Of a stretch of DNA of 64,000 nt, positions 23,221 through 34,353 are shown one piece after another. Position 1 is the stretch's first letter. Each line of letters opens with the position of its first letter. The notes under the pieces are model-generated. The model had not been told where the DNA came from, did not search any database, and saw only the letters and a list, made by a program, of their open reading frames with translations. The stretch comes from Fennellomyces sp. T-0311 (Eukaryota; Mucoromycota; Mucoromycetes; Mucorales; Lichtheimiaceae). The stretch lies in assembly GCA_025266875.1 (NCBI GenBank), contig JALLLT010000005.1:124001-188000 (forward strand), written 5' to 3'. Both the position numbers and the translations under genes were made by a program.

Positions 23221-26200
23221 TCACTCCTCGGTCCATTTTACATACGTCCTATCCGGTAATTTGACAGTCTTTCCTTTCGTGTTAATCCAAGAGAACCTAT
23301 CAGCATCTGTGTTCACAAGGTATCGATTAAAAAGGTTATTGTCGTTCATTTTTCCAGAGCCAAAATCAGGTACGATCCACACAGATCGATCGATCTGGTT
23401 TGCGTAAGCTATGAACATTCCGTTGTAATTTTGATCTAACGCTGGCTTGACCACCTCCAACCCTGTAGCATGCGCTGTCTCTACATGTGTATATCGCTGA
23501 GCTAAACACAAGTTGACGATTCTAGACCCGTATTGGATACTGAAGAACATGCGCGTTTGCCCGTATACTTCTTCTTTGTCGTATCGGAATACTGCGTACT
23601 CGACTCGCTTTCTACCATGGAATACTTCGTGCGTACGAATTTTTTCAACGATCTTTTTCCCATCCGTTTCGAAATCAGTAATCGTTAGCATTTGATATAT
23701 TTCGAGTTGTTGATTTTCGAGTTTTGGCATGTTCCTACGTGCGCGTGTTGCTGAATTACCGTTCTCATTCGTGTCAAGAAACGATGAAAGCAAATCTTTA
23801 AAGCTGAAATTGGGCTGAGATTCTGTGCTGTGTACGCTATGTATCGTATGGAAACCACTGAGCTCCGATGATAGCGCGTATGTTGGTGGCGGAAGGCTGG
23901 CAGGATCAACAAAAGCTGGTGGAATTGGTATTGGGCTGTTTGTTTCGGCTTTTTTATACTCTAGAGAATCGTAATAATGCACGCTTCGGGCCATCTATAG
24001 ATGAATTGCTTAGAGTATAAATACATATGTTGCATATCATAAATACGTGCTTGGTATATATGATCATGGCGTCCATTTGTTCGCCGCGCGGGTCGTTTAG
24101 CATCCCGTTTATGTTGTCGTTCAGAATGAGTGGTTGAATATGATTGCACTGGTCCGCGACTCCGTATATCTCTGCTGTACTTTGTCGCCATGTGGTTTTT
24201 AGGAAAGCGCATACGACTCTATTAAGCAATAATTAAATTGGCGCATATTCTCAAAAGTGTTTTCAAGTTAAGATACCGGTGAGTACTTCTCAAAGATCGA
24301 GCTAAACTTGTAATAATCAGCTAAAGACGCATCCATGGAATCCAGGTGAGACTCCTTGAATTCATGGCCGGTTGTTTGTATAAAAAAGTCGATAAAACCT
24401 CGCACACATTGCGCAGCTTGAAGCGGAATATAATCATAAACACAGGGAAGCAAGATCTTATTCAAAAGGACAGTCGTATTGATGGTGAGAATATATCAAA
24501 AGAAAAGCTTTCAAAGCATACATACGCGCATATTGTCAACCATTTCAGCATTCGTTGGATTTTTCATATCGCTTTTGAAGATGCCGTTATTGAAGCGCCG
24601 AATTTCCTTGTAAGGCGGTAAGCTGGCAGCTCTAGAAAGGAGTATATAAGCAATGTAAGTTAGCATCCAATATTCAACAACTGATGCCATCGACATCCCA
24701 TAACAAACCGGTTTCGAATTTCATCCATGGCCTCTGGGTCATGCTTTTCCTTGATCATTTCATGGATGCATGTCAGAAGGTGCGTGTATATTCCACCTAG
24801 TTGATGAAGGTCATCACACACTAGTGCTTCATATATGTTGAAGCGTTCGTTCGGACGCATAGTCCAGAATGCGTTCTATGAAAGAGGAAAATAAATGTAC
24901 TGATAAACAACAAATTAAGAAATTACCCGACTCACCGAGACTAAATTAACTGAGTACTTCTTGCACATTTCTTCGCTCAAGCCTTTCTGCCTGTTGTCAC
25001 GCAGCACCTTTCCATGACTGTATAGCCGGATCATTTTTGCAGGAGTGCGAAGTATGTCATTGTTCTCGTAGCTGCAAGGCAAGTGAAAGTTCGATGTTTC
25101 TGTGATGCAACTCGGACAAGCACGGTTGGTATTCGGACCTTGTTTAGTACCCGCAAGCAGACACCTAAAAAGTTTTAATCGATCCATGTGAAGATATAGA
25201 TGGTATCACTTCACTTACTGCTCAGGGTAGTCGGCAGTGTAAGTTGCTAAGGCCGGATAACAAGCATAATTTCTATAATGCGGCCCTACAATGTCATACA
25301 GCCTAATTACAGCATAGTCAACAGGATATCCATTTCCAAATCGGCTTCCCGGACTGTACCGGTTTTTTCTATACGGTCTGAGTATTCTGGATAGACAATA
25401 ATGGAACACTGCTCGACGGGCAGCTGCAAACCATGGACCAACGTCGCGTTGTGAATCCATATAAGGAAAGTAGGCAAGTAGTTTCGATGCGCCAAATTCA
25501 CTTTTGTCTCGAAACTGGCGTAGCGTGTTGCCTAGTAAAATAAAGCAACTATCAGTGCAATACTAAACAATGAGGAATATGTCAGAACGAGGATTAAACT
25601 TACCTAATTTCAGGTATAGAGGCCACGCTTGCTGTCGCTGATTTCCAGTGATCACCGTTTCGTCCGAAGCAAGCATTATGGCTAGTACGACCGCCCCTTT
25701 TGGAAGTTCTTTCTAGTTTCCACGTATTAATTCAGAATTTAAAGTGTGAGCTTCTTTCAATTGCTTATACCTGGAGCTTTATCCACCAGTCACTGGAATA
25801 CAAATCAGTATAGACACGCTCGCCTCCACGCTTTACAATGCACGGGTTCAGCTTGGTAACTTTCCAAAGAATAGGATCACTGAAAATCTTTTCGCACACT
25901 TTGTGTATATCGCGGTACTCTAGGGTTAAAGGGCCACCTACTTCCTTGAGGAAAGCCTCTTCCTTGCCTTTCGGAAAATCAGGAACGGTATAAACATCAA
26001 TAATCTCCTGATGAAAAGTCTAACAAAAGCATAAGTATACTCTTTTGCACTGTGTGGCTACAGCGGACACATACCAAGTCTGGGTTCGATCCAGTAACAT
26101 GATCTTTGATAGCTTGCAAAGTTTTATATTTGACTGCCAATGGCTTGCGTTTCAAATACGCTTCCATACAGAATGACTCGATTATCTGTACAAATCTAAA

Positions 26201-26853
26201 AATGCGTAAGTCACTAAGATATATGCTAACTGTGGATGGTGATAGAACATACCTTGCATAGAGTTCTTGTGACAATTCAGCGTCCACAGCAAAAGTAGCC
26301 ATGTCCAGCTCACGATCAGAAAGACGTACAAGTTGCATTTTTTCATGATATTTATATTTTTCATCGTATTTTACTGATGTCCCCACTTGCTCTATAATAA
26401 GAGTTAGGTGTTGTCGAGGCTACAGAGGAAGTTTCTTTACACACCTTCAGTTAAAATCTCATAATCTGGATCTTGAGGCGAAGGAGGGGCAGCAGTAGGG
26501 GAAAAATTTGGAGCACGTTCTGACCAAGTGTCCCCGTAATCGAGCATATCGTCTTGGTAATCGTGTCCTGATGTATTACCACTACTATTGTTTATAGTAG
26601 GCTCGTGTTCTGATCTGGTTGCTGATCTGCGTTGCCCAGTTTTCGGTCGAGCACTGTTTCGCATTACCCCGAATGGTTTGACTGTTTCCTTTTTGTGGTC
26701 GTTTCGAATGTGTCTACGTAAGTGTCGAAGAGATCGGTATGATTTTTTGCCTTTGCAAGCTGCCATGGGGCAACGAAGATCTGTGAGTAGTTTAGTCATC
26801 ATAAGGCTGTAAACGCGACGCGCGACACGCAACCCGCAACACGCGCATTTCAA
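23221..26853 (-). CDS. Plavaka-type transposase with N-terminal C2H2 finger
   Basis: At least eight exons cover this span; exact joins were not all solved. The first exon carries a C2H2 finger (CPMAACKGKKSYRS...HLRRHIRNDH) and a disordered Ser/Pro segment. The core has blocks typical of Plavaka transposases: FQ(L/D)-type VVLAIMLASDETVITG, LRQFRDKSEFG, the YDIVGPHYRNYACYPAL block, ADYPEQCLLAGTKQG, a zinc knuckle ACPSCITE, MCKKYSVNLVSNAFW, EALVCDDLHQLGGIYTH and, further on, GFIDFFIQTTGHEF with DIRSRGPVQSYSTTHSERQHK. The DD in CDDLHQL is a probable catalytic position. The last exon (23994-23221) is unusually long for the family tail and has no domain I recognise. Start could be 26853 or the ATG pair near 26802. 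It presumably cuts and pastes this element. Confidence 0.72.
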
Positions 26854-26915
26854 AAATATAAACGCGCAGCACCACTATAGCTTCGTCTCTTTCTCTCAAA
26901 CCAAATTAGTGTGTA
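26854..26915. promoter_or_regulatory. Divergent promoter of the transposon genes
   Basis: Only 62 bp separate the ATGs of the two divergent transposon genes. The spacer and the first codons of the transposase contain clustered CGCG and ACGCG motifs (CGCGACGCGCGAC at 26817-26829, AACGCGCAGC at 26862-26871). This is the expected place for a shared bidirectional promoter and possibly for binding of the element's own zinc finger. Confidence 0.45.
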
Positions 26916-28308
26916 ATGACCAAAAGACAGAATCCCTCATCTTCGAATACCAGACGACAGCGTAGCTCAACTCCAACTCGCTCCCGGCCGTTGTCTTCGA
27001 AATGTTCAGTGAGCTTTCTTTAAAAAAAAACAGTACGCTAACTCGATCCATTTGTAAATAGTTTCGGAAACGCTATCACAGCAGTTCCCTGTGAAACGAA
27101 AAACGATTGGCAATGACGACGATTCCTCTGACAGTGGCTCTGACGGATCGTCTGGATCTGAGGAATATATACCAAAGGAAAAGAAAAAACCTAGAACGGC
27201 ATTAAAGAGATCTCGACGGATTCGTGAAAGGTTTGTATATGTTAAATGCTTCAGTTTATATTGAATAATATATAATCACTAGCACTGATTCTGATGGCGA
27301 GGCCCCAGAAACGCTCCGCATCAAAAAGAGGACCACAATGTACTCGCAGTTCATTGAGCTTGTCCAGCAATCGCTGTACACTGTTGACGCGTTTCCGACT
27401 TTAAAAAATTCACGTCTGTCAACTGAAGAAATCGTATATCACCTAAAGAAAAAAAGTCCTGATGACGATGCTCCTGTTGACCAAGATCTGGTCGATGATG
27501 TATGTATATATGTTATTTCGAGTAAATGTTATTAATGATAAACACTTTAGTTTATGGAAATTACGTCAAGCAAGCGAACGAACCTGCATTCAGGTGTAGG
27601 CGACTGGCTCGATGTGAAATCTTTTCCATTGACCAAGTTTCCAGCTGCTTGCAGTGACAGCCGGCAAGAGCTGTACAGATATCTCTTGGAACATAACCGG
27701 TATTGGCGGCGACAAGTTGGTGTATACACTCTAATCACAATTTTATAGCATTTTTCGCCGAGGATACGACGATCGCGGCCGCTTCATGTTCAACGACTGC
27801 ATTGCTGATTGTCTTCAATTTACACTGTTGAACACTACAAATGGTCCCTCTCGCCTACGGCCTGTACCTGACATCATTCCACGAGAGCTTATCTGCCTCA
27901 TTGCGCAAATGGTAAATTTATGGGTACAAATCTTCGTATATTTGGCCAACATATTTTGTTTATCAGATCAAGTACCGTCTGGAGGTAGGAGCTTCAACTC
28001 CCGAAGGCCAGGTCACAAGGAGAGCTACGTCCAAGTCCGGCAATAAGGTTGAAGCATTTGGATGGGGATCCTGCTGGGACGATGCTTACAAAGACATGCT
28101 GAATCCCAGTGGTAATATCGGACAATATATCAAATGGCAACGCGTGGAGGAGTTTATTACGGATAAGATCGTCACGACCACCACAGGATCACGTGCTGGA
28201 AAAAAGTCTCCTGAAGAACTTTGGGGCGACATCAGGAGCATTGATGACGATGAAAGTGATACAGAAGTAGACGCAGACAAATATGGCCCAAGTCGAGACA
28301 AGGATTAG
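26916..28308 (+). CDS. Transposon accessory protein, function unknown
   Basis: This multi-exon gene diverges from the transposase. Seen in order: a basic Ser/Arg/Thr N-terminus, an acidic patch (DDDSSDSGSDGSSGSEE) followed by KEKKKPR, the segment TMYSQFIELVQQSLYTVDAF, a DWLDVKSFPLTKFP block, RRGYDDRGRFMFNDC, PDIIPRELICLIAQM, then VEAFGWGSCWDD and a charged tail ending at TAG 28306-28308. I do not recognise a named domain. Location within the inverted repeats and head-to-head arrangement suggest a DNA-binding or regulatory partner of the transposase, comparable in role to second proteins of CACTA-like elements; that is inference. The first intron boundary is ambiguous. Confidence 0.65.
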
Positions 28309-28637
28309 TATGGACGGAGTAGGTGAGATTGAGGAGATATTTGGAACTGGAAAACAATTAGCGTAGTCAATGTGGTCATTATATAGTTTAGTTTTAGCGA
28401 ATAGCACGTCCACGATTAAATCATATTGCAAATCGTCTGTGAGTGATATCGTAATCATAAGAAAGTTCGAGAAAGTTATCAGGAATGACCATGGAGATAC
28501 AAAAAGGATCGCAAAGATACGTGTAAGTATACAAAGGCTTCCACTTATTTGTATAACTTTCGCAGATCGTTCGTATATTTTATGTCTTTGCGTGATATTT
28601 CTGACCTCTGTGGAGATCGAGGAAGATGTCAGAAAGG

Positions 28638-28791
28638 CTGCAAATATTTGAACGCCTCCGGGAGAATGGGTTTCACCTTTCTGTCCTTTAGAGGCCTCTT
28701 TAGACATTACCGGGACTTCCTGGCCTCTGTAGCATTATCCGATGTAGTATTCTTTAGTTTGGGCACAGCGCTTTGTGCTAGGTTTGCCAGC
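28638..28791 (-). repeat. Right terminal inverted repeat of the transposon
   Basis: Reverse complement of this interval shows, in order, GGCAAACC, ACATCGGA, then GGTG...CTCCCGGAGGC and AAATATTTGCAG, matching the left end block by block with short indels. Just outside it, ATTAAAATACGATA is repeated at 28811-28824 and 28916-28929. Confidence 0.55.
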
Positions 28792-29066
28792 ACCCCACGC
28801 ACTACGGTGTATTAAAATACGATATATTTTAAATATAACACGTAGAAAAAAAGTTCAAATTGCACCAAAGCAATGCGTATTGCAGAGAAGCCTTAATCTA
28901 TATAGTATGCTAAACATTAAAATACGATAATACGTACAAACGAAGCGGCCTATCTAACTGCTAAGGTTTATAATTTGTATGGATGGTAATTGGTTTCAAA
29001 GATGTCGTAAGCCAGTCATTGAAATGTTAGTCATATCAAACAGTCTCAAATGTTTGAGCTGTGACC

Positions 29067-30446
29067 TCAGAGAGGTTTATGATTACTTCGTGGTTTCCCA
29101 TTTGACATGACGTCGAACCCGAGATACTCTATGGAAGGATGTGTCTGGAGCCGATCACGAAACTCAACCATCCTTTCCGTGGATGGAGTATCAGTTCCAT
29201 TCATACATATAATTAGCCGCAGTGTCGGAATAGCTGGGAGCGAATCAATGACACTTTCAAGGCTGAACCCGTTTGCCGAGAAAGACACATTGATCAATGT
29301 TGATTTTTCCTTTGGTCTTAGCAGCCAAATAGGAAAACAATAGACTAACGTCTTCTTCATCAGCATGGCAATTGATGAATTCTAACTTCGCAAGTGTTCC
29401 ATATTATAGATTGCTTCTATAAATTCGTTGTCAAAGCACCTTGCCTTATAAACGTCTGATCCAACGCGATTAGGCGCCTTCCTCAGTAAGTGAGCCATGG
29501 TCTCGCTCCAGTTGTCGCCGTCGTAGCATATGGTGCGCGATTGCAGGCTGTTCAAGTCACAAACATCAATCATTCCCGCCCAGCGGCCAACAAAGTCATC
29601 CAGTGGAGTCAATTCTGGTATGCACATCTCGGAGAGTGCTGGGAATGCTTATTAAAGAGGCGGACAAAATCACATGGATCGCTGGTACGAATTGCCAAGT
29701 CCTGTAATCCACCTCCCTGGTTCATTCTCTTTGATACTTTTTCTCATATCCAACGTTATCATCGCAATCCTTCATGACAAGCTCAGGATCAAGATTCTTC
29801 GTTGGATTCGGGCATCTCCAGATCGCGACAGTAATGAAGAATAAAATCCGATATATCTGCTTCGCCGCCCTTCAGGGATAATCTCCGTAATTTGGGGCAT
29901 ATGCGCAGGATATCTTCAACGCCTTCAAGTTGGTGTTTGTCCAGCAAAGGGCAAGGTCTTTCAACAGATGAGTATATCCTAACACCTGTATCCTGCATCG
30001 TTTCCGTCAAAGCTGGTGGGATACTTGTACCTGAACTTCTCGACGTTCCGGTATGTTGAAAGCAGCGTTTTTACCGGTATTGTTGGCATCGAGAAATTAG
30101 TGAACAGTAACTTAGTGATCCCTATCTCCCATGTCGTTTCAGCGGATCGAGTAATGGGACTAAAGAAGATGAAGAGCTTCGATATGATTGGCGATATGAG
30201 TAAGATATGCGGTATCTTGGACTGTCAGGCGATTTTTCGATAGGTTCGAGTGGTTTACCACAGTGCTGCGCTTCCACTAAGCTTCTTTCGCCAAGTTTTT
30301 CCGAAATGCTCAGCAGTTTTATATGCTGAGTGCTGGTCAAAAGCTCCACGATATTCATGCAATGCCGTACGGCATTTTGGCGATGAAATCGATGCGTGCG
30401 TTTGCCCTGGCTTTCGCTTCCTCGTAACAATGCTCCAAAAGTTCAT
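29067..30446 (-). pseudogene. Decayed F-box/LRR-type protein locus
   Basis: Several reverse-strand patches look like leucine-rich repeats: ILRICPKLRRLSLKGG (29789-30010), GGLQDLAIRTSDPCDF (near 29700), LPAIPTLRLIICMNG (29067-29366), and CMNIVELLTSTQHIKLL (near 30330). The patches lie in different frames and adjoin without splice sites; for instance the frame of GTLAKLEFINCHADEEDVS changes before STLINVSFSANGF at an A-rich run near 29310. Either several frameshifts have killed the gene or the assembly has indels. The family is large in Mucoromycota, where F-box/LRR proteins serve as substrate adaptors of SCF ubiquitin ligases. No F-box start could be identified. Confidence 0.5.
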
Positions 30447-30953
30447 AGCCTTATCCCCTTTTTACAAATAGAATATGCTTTCCTTATATTCCGCCATGGC
30501 GGTTTGATGTAACCGCGCATAGAGTAGAGATCACCTAGGCGGATGTATCCTATTGGTGAGCACTAATCGAGGTTTACGATTCTTTCTGCGCCTTCGATAG
30601 TCTCTTCGAAATTTACATTGGCCCAAACGCTGCAGCGCGAATGTCGAATAACGCAATGTACTTTTCTATTAATTCTTAGATGCTAATTGTCATGCGCTTG
30701 TTCGCTTCGTGCTAATCTGAGCTGTCAGAAGCGCTCTTGCCAAGATTAAAGTATACACCACATGGATCGTTTGATTTGTATGCGTTCGATAGGCGTCCAA
30801 TTGATAGCCGCCCACTGTATCAGTTAATGGGTCGCTCGTTCTCGAATGATGATTGATGATGGATCGACTTTGATCATGGTTACTGGTTGTCAAGAAACGG
30901 TGGTCACGCAGTCACTGTGCCTTGACCAAAATAATTCAGCTTGACCAGGAACA
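30447..30953. other. Intergenic
   Basis: About 500 bp between the LRR locus and the TMEM70-like gene, which are divergent. No gene or repeat is seen; it should contain the promoter of the TMEM70-like gene. Confidence 0.4.
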
Positions 30954-31686
30954 ATGTTGTCGTCCCGGGGAATGTCTCTAGGCATTCGAGCCTGTCATGT
31001 CCGTAACTACTCAAGTGCGCAACGCATTCCAAAGAAGGCAGCAGGCGCATTCACCAGCAACCAGCATATCTCGCAGCCTGTCACGTTGAACAAAACATTG
31101 GTGTATATCGGTAAGCAAAGAAGTAAACTACTTTTTGCGGCCTCCAAGGATACTAACCAGCTGTATAGGGCCTTTTGCCGAGACGATACAGCGATACAAG
31201 ATGGTTGCATCGCTTTTCGGTGTATGCGGATTATGCGCAGTACCGGGGTTGCTGAGTACGGGCCAAGCACCTGCACTGAGTGTTATCTTTGGTAAGTGAT
31301 AACAAAAGAGAGGGAGTTGGGCAAAGACAAATGAATAAACATGCATGTTAGCGGGCGTATCGGCTGTGGTTCCAGCGGGCTTCATTCACTTTTACACACG
31401 CAACCTTGTTACACGACTGATGGTTTATGACGATGTGAAAACGGTAGAACGTGAGCGGCGGCGGCCACGTGAGATGAAAAGCGACAAGTGGATTGGAATT
31501 GAGACGGTGTCGATGCTGGGACGGTTAAAGGAAGACAACATGTGGCTTACCGATTTAAAGGATGTCAGCGGAAACCAACGCAAAATGGTGTCATGGCAAC
31601 ACAAAACTCGGCGCTACTCGTTGGAACGTGCAGTTGTGGAGGCAGATCCTTACTTGCAGGGTCTTGCTGATCGTTGCCCGAAATGA
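30954..31686 (+). CDS. TMEM70/TMEM186-family mitochondrial inner-membrane protein
   Basis: Exons 30954-31110, 31169-31291 and 31352-31686 give 204 aa with matching phases. The N-terminus is basic and Ser-rich without acids (MLSSRGMSLGIRACHVRNYSS), as expected for a mitochondrial presequence. Two hydrophobic hairpin helices follow: MVASLFGVCGLCAVPGLL and LSVIFAGVSAVVPAGFIHF, then FYTRNLVTRLMVYDD and a soluble C-terminal part with IGIETVSMLGRLKEDN. This helical hairpin and following region match the TMEM70/186/223 family, whose members assist assembly of ATP synthase or other respiratory complexes. Which member it corresponds to is not decidable by eye. Confidence 0.75.
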
Positions 31687-31984
31687 TTTGACGTAGGGGT
31701 TCAAGAAGCGATCCGTGCGAAGGGGGATTGTCGTGCGCATACCGGTTTTCTTTGTTACCTGTGCGTGCACAATGAATAATATCCATAGCAATTCATTAAA
31801 GACCAACTGAACGTGGCTGTCACTCGATCAGTTGCTCAGTTTATACTCGTTCCCGCCGATAGGAAGAAAGTGCAACGTTCCACTCCGATCTTTTGTGTAA
31901 CATCTGTCCTATTGAATGAAAAAACAAAAAGGTCTCCGATCAACTTGTCCCTCAAACCGTTCCTCTTTTTCCCTCCTTAATTCC

Positions 31985-33322
31985 ATGACAACGAAGCGAC
32001 GGCCATCCTGTATCAACCTTTCTGCAGCCAATGCAGCTACCATGGAAACATCACTACTTGCACCACGCACGCCCAAATCAATATCCAAATCGAGACGCTC
32101 TTCCATTGTTCAAGAACCCAACGGTAGCCGACCGTCGTCTCGCAGAAGCAGCCTTGCCAACATATACAACACCAACAACAGCAGTAGCAGTAGCAGCGGC
32201 CAACTGACTCCCAACCTCTTATCAGAATCCACTACAGCCGGCTACTTTCAGCAGGAATTCCATGTTCGCCATTCGGCCGAATCCTTGGAAATGGAACAAC
32301 AAGACAATGATCCTGCCGTTTTAGCAGCCGCCGCTGTTGCAGCCGCCGCGGATGCAGCTGCTGAGGCAATGGCTGCTCTCCCGCCGAATTTCGATGGACA
32401 CATGTCGTACAAGATAAAGGCTATCAAGTCATCCAAGAAACTAGACAATTTTTTTGGAGAACAGGCACCACACGATGTCTGTACTCGGGAAATACGAAAC
32501 GAAGGATTAAAAGCCATGCTACAATCGAAAATTCCGCTCTGCTACTTTCTCTACCATCTACTGGACGAGTTTAGCTGTGAGAATTTGGTTAGTAGTCGCA
32601 CTCTGATTTATATGTTTTATCGCACGCACAGATTATTCCTTACTAACACGACTTTTTCTCTTCCCTCGCTTTTTTTTTTTACTCCTTAAAAAAGTTTTTC
32701 TTTATTGAATTAGAGCAGTACGAATCTTTCACATATGTATCCGAGATTCAGCAACTTGCCACAGCGCAGCACATCTACAACACGTACCTGACGCGCAACA
32801 GCCACTTTGAAGTCAACCTTGACGATAAGGTTCGGAGGCAGGTCAAGGCAGCGCTGGAGGAGAGGCAGACGAATGGATGCTTTGGCGCGGCAAAACGTGC
32901 GGTGTATTCCTTATTGGAATCGAGCTTTATGCGTTTCTGCCAAACAGACACGTTTACAAAGATGGCGATGAATTGCGGTATGGACTGCGCATTTGTTACC
33001 TTTTAGGCAACATATGTTTAAAAAAAACTGACATGTTACTATGGGGATAAATTATATAGGCGAGTTGACAACACACTACGACAACACGACACGACAGACG
33101 GCCGTTCGCCAGCTGCTATCGTACATTGAAAAGCAGCATGCAAGCATCTACGCCAACCCTCACACGGAGGCATTTGCCAGCATCAGCCAGACCTCGCGAC
33201 GGCGACACGAACTTGTCAAGTCCATGATCCACGAGTTCTGCAGGACGATGATAGGAGTGGAGGTGGAGGCTGTGACGACCAATGTAAAAGGGAGCAAAGG
33301 GCTTTTCGGTAAAAGGAAATAA
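31985..33322 (+). CDS. RGS-domain protein
   Basis: Exons 31985-32587, 32695-32977 and 33060-33322 give 382 aa. The first 170 residues are disordered: Ser/Arg-rich with SRRSS sites likely to be phosphorylated, an Asn/Ser run and an alanine-rich stretch (AAAAVAAAADAAAEAMAA). The RGS fold follows: KLDNFFGEQAPHDV, LKAMLQSKIPLCYFLYHLL, FFFIELEQYESF across the first intron, IYNTYLTRNSHFEVNL, and AKRAVYSLLESSFMRFCQT. RGS proteins speed GTP hydrolysis on G-alpha subunits. No DEP or membrane segment is present. An upstream in-frame ATG at 31916 would add 23 residues. The first intron is longer than usual (107 nt). Confidence 0.85.
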
Positions 33323-33529
33323 TAAAAAAAAAGAGCAAAAGAAGGCTGGTAATTAGTTGTATTGCCTTTAATGGTGGGTTTGACAACGCATAGTTCCTTC
33401 AATGACTGAAACCCCCGCTCCAGCCTCACTCGCGTCGTTAGCGTATCAATTTTTTTTTCATGCAGTACAGTTTTTCCTCTCCCTTCTTTCCTTTTTTCTT
33501 TTTCTCATCGCTTGGTCAATTTCAACATT

Positions 33530-34317
33530 ATGGATTCTTCACCTCGGCAGACAGGTCGTGTAAAGTTTTTCAATTCAACAAAGGGCTATGGATTCATCAT
33601 TCCTGACGATCAAGTGGGTCAGCCGAACATTGAAGGTGCGTTTGCGTCTGCCTTTTTTCTTTGCGTTTTGACCAACGCGTTACGGCAAAACACGGCTAAA
33701 CTGTGATGCGCAGAGGTATTTGTCCACCATACAGCTATATACAATTCGGGCGGGTTCAAAAGTCTGAGCGAGGTATAAATAACTGAGTTCATGCAGCTGG
33801 AAAACAAAGGCTAATTAAAAGAGTAATCAGGGTGAACAGGTAGAAACTGCTGGCACAAAACGCAAGAGGATGATTCACTGAATCGAAAATAGGTCGAGTA
33901 TGATCTGGTACAAGGGCCAAAGGGAATGCAAGCCGCCAACGTTTCTGGGCCTGGGGGTATACCAGTCCGTGGAGATCCCTATGCAAGCTACATTCGAAAC
34001 AAGTAATACGATTCGGCCTCCCTCTCCCTTTTGCTAATTTTTTTTGTAGCGATCGGTACATGCAGCAACACCAGCAGCAACAGCAGCCACCGCCTCCGGC
34101 GCAGTTTGGCTATGTGCCTATACCATATGGGAACGTATCACAAGGGTTTCCCCAATACGTACCGCCACCACAGTTCTATCCATCGTCGCCTCAGATGATG
34201 CCTCCAATGTTCTTTCCACCCCAGTTCCCATCAACCTCCACCACCTCGTCATCGACTTCTAATAACAACAACAGCAGCAACATCACTAATAAACCCGAGG
34301 GCGGCGATACCATGTAA
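33530..34317 (+). CDS. Cold-shock-domain RNA-binding protein with a 9-nt microexon
   Basis: Exons 33530-33635, 33714-33772, 33831-33839, 33893-34002 and 34050-34317 give 183 aa; all phases agree. The cold-shock domain (residues about 8-80) shows [16 protein letters not shown] (RNP1), EVFVHHTAI (RNP2) and [17 protein letters not shown]. The third exon is just GGTGAACAG, encoding GEQ, exactly the residues the family needs before VEYDL. The C-terminal half is a low-complexity Gln/Pro/Tyr/Phe tail ([12 protein letters not shown], then [19 protein letters not shown]) and Ser/Asn repeats, suggesting a condensate-prone RNA chaperone like YB-type proteins. Cytoplasmic location is inferred. Confidence 0.9.
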
Positions 34318-34353
34318 CATTATAGATGCTTAATCGTAATAAAACCACTTTCT

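Larger units (their letters stand above)
22851..28791. mobile_element. Plavaka/KDZ-like DNA transposon, about 5.9 kb
   Basis: Two divergent genes, a zinc-finger transposase-like protein (reverse) and an accessory protein (forward), are flanked by diverged inverted repeats. Matching blocks in the same order are GGCAAACC (22853-22860; inverted at 28781-28788), ACATCGGA (22881-22888; inverted at 28738-28745) and CTCCC-GAGGC followed by AAATAT-TGCAG (22949-22974; inverted at 28638-28664). Spacing differs by 13-15 nt between ends, so the repeats have accumulated indels. No target-site duplication could be found, so the exact ends are uncertain by tens of bases. The stretch 28309-28637, between the accessory gene and the right repeat, holds no gene. 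Long open exons suggest a fairly young or still functional copy. Confidence 0.7.

Noticed and set aside
28370..28707. Overlapping open frames on both strands near the right end of the transposon
   Set aside because: They include the inverted-repeat region, have low-complexity hydrophobic content, and no motif.
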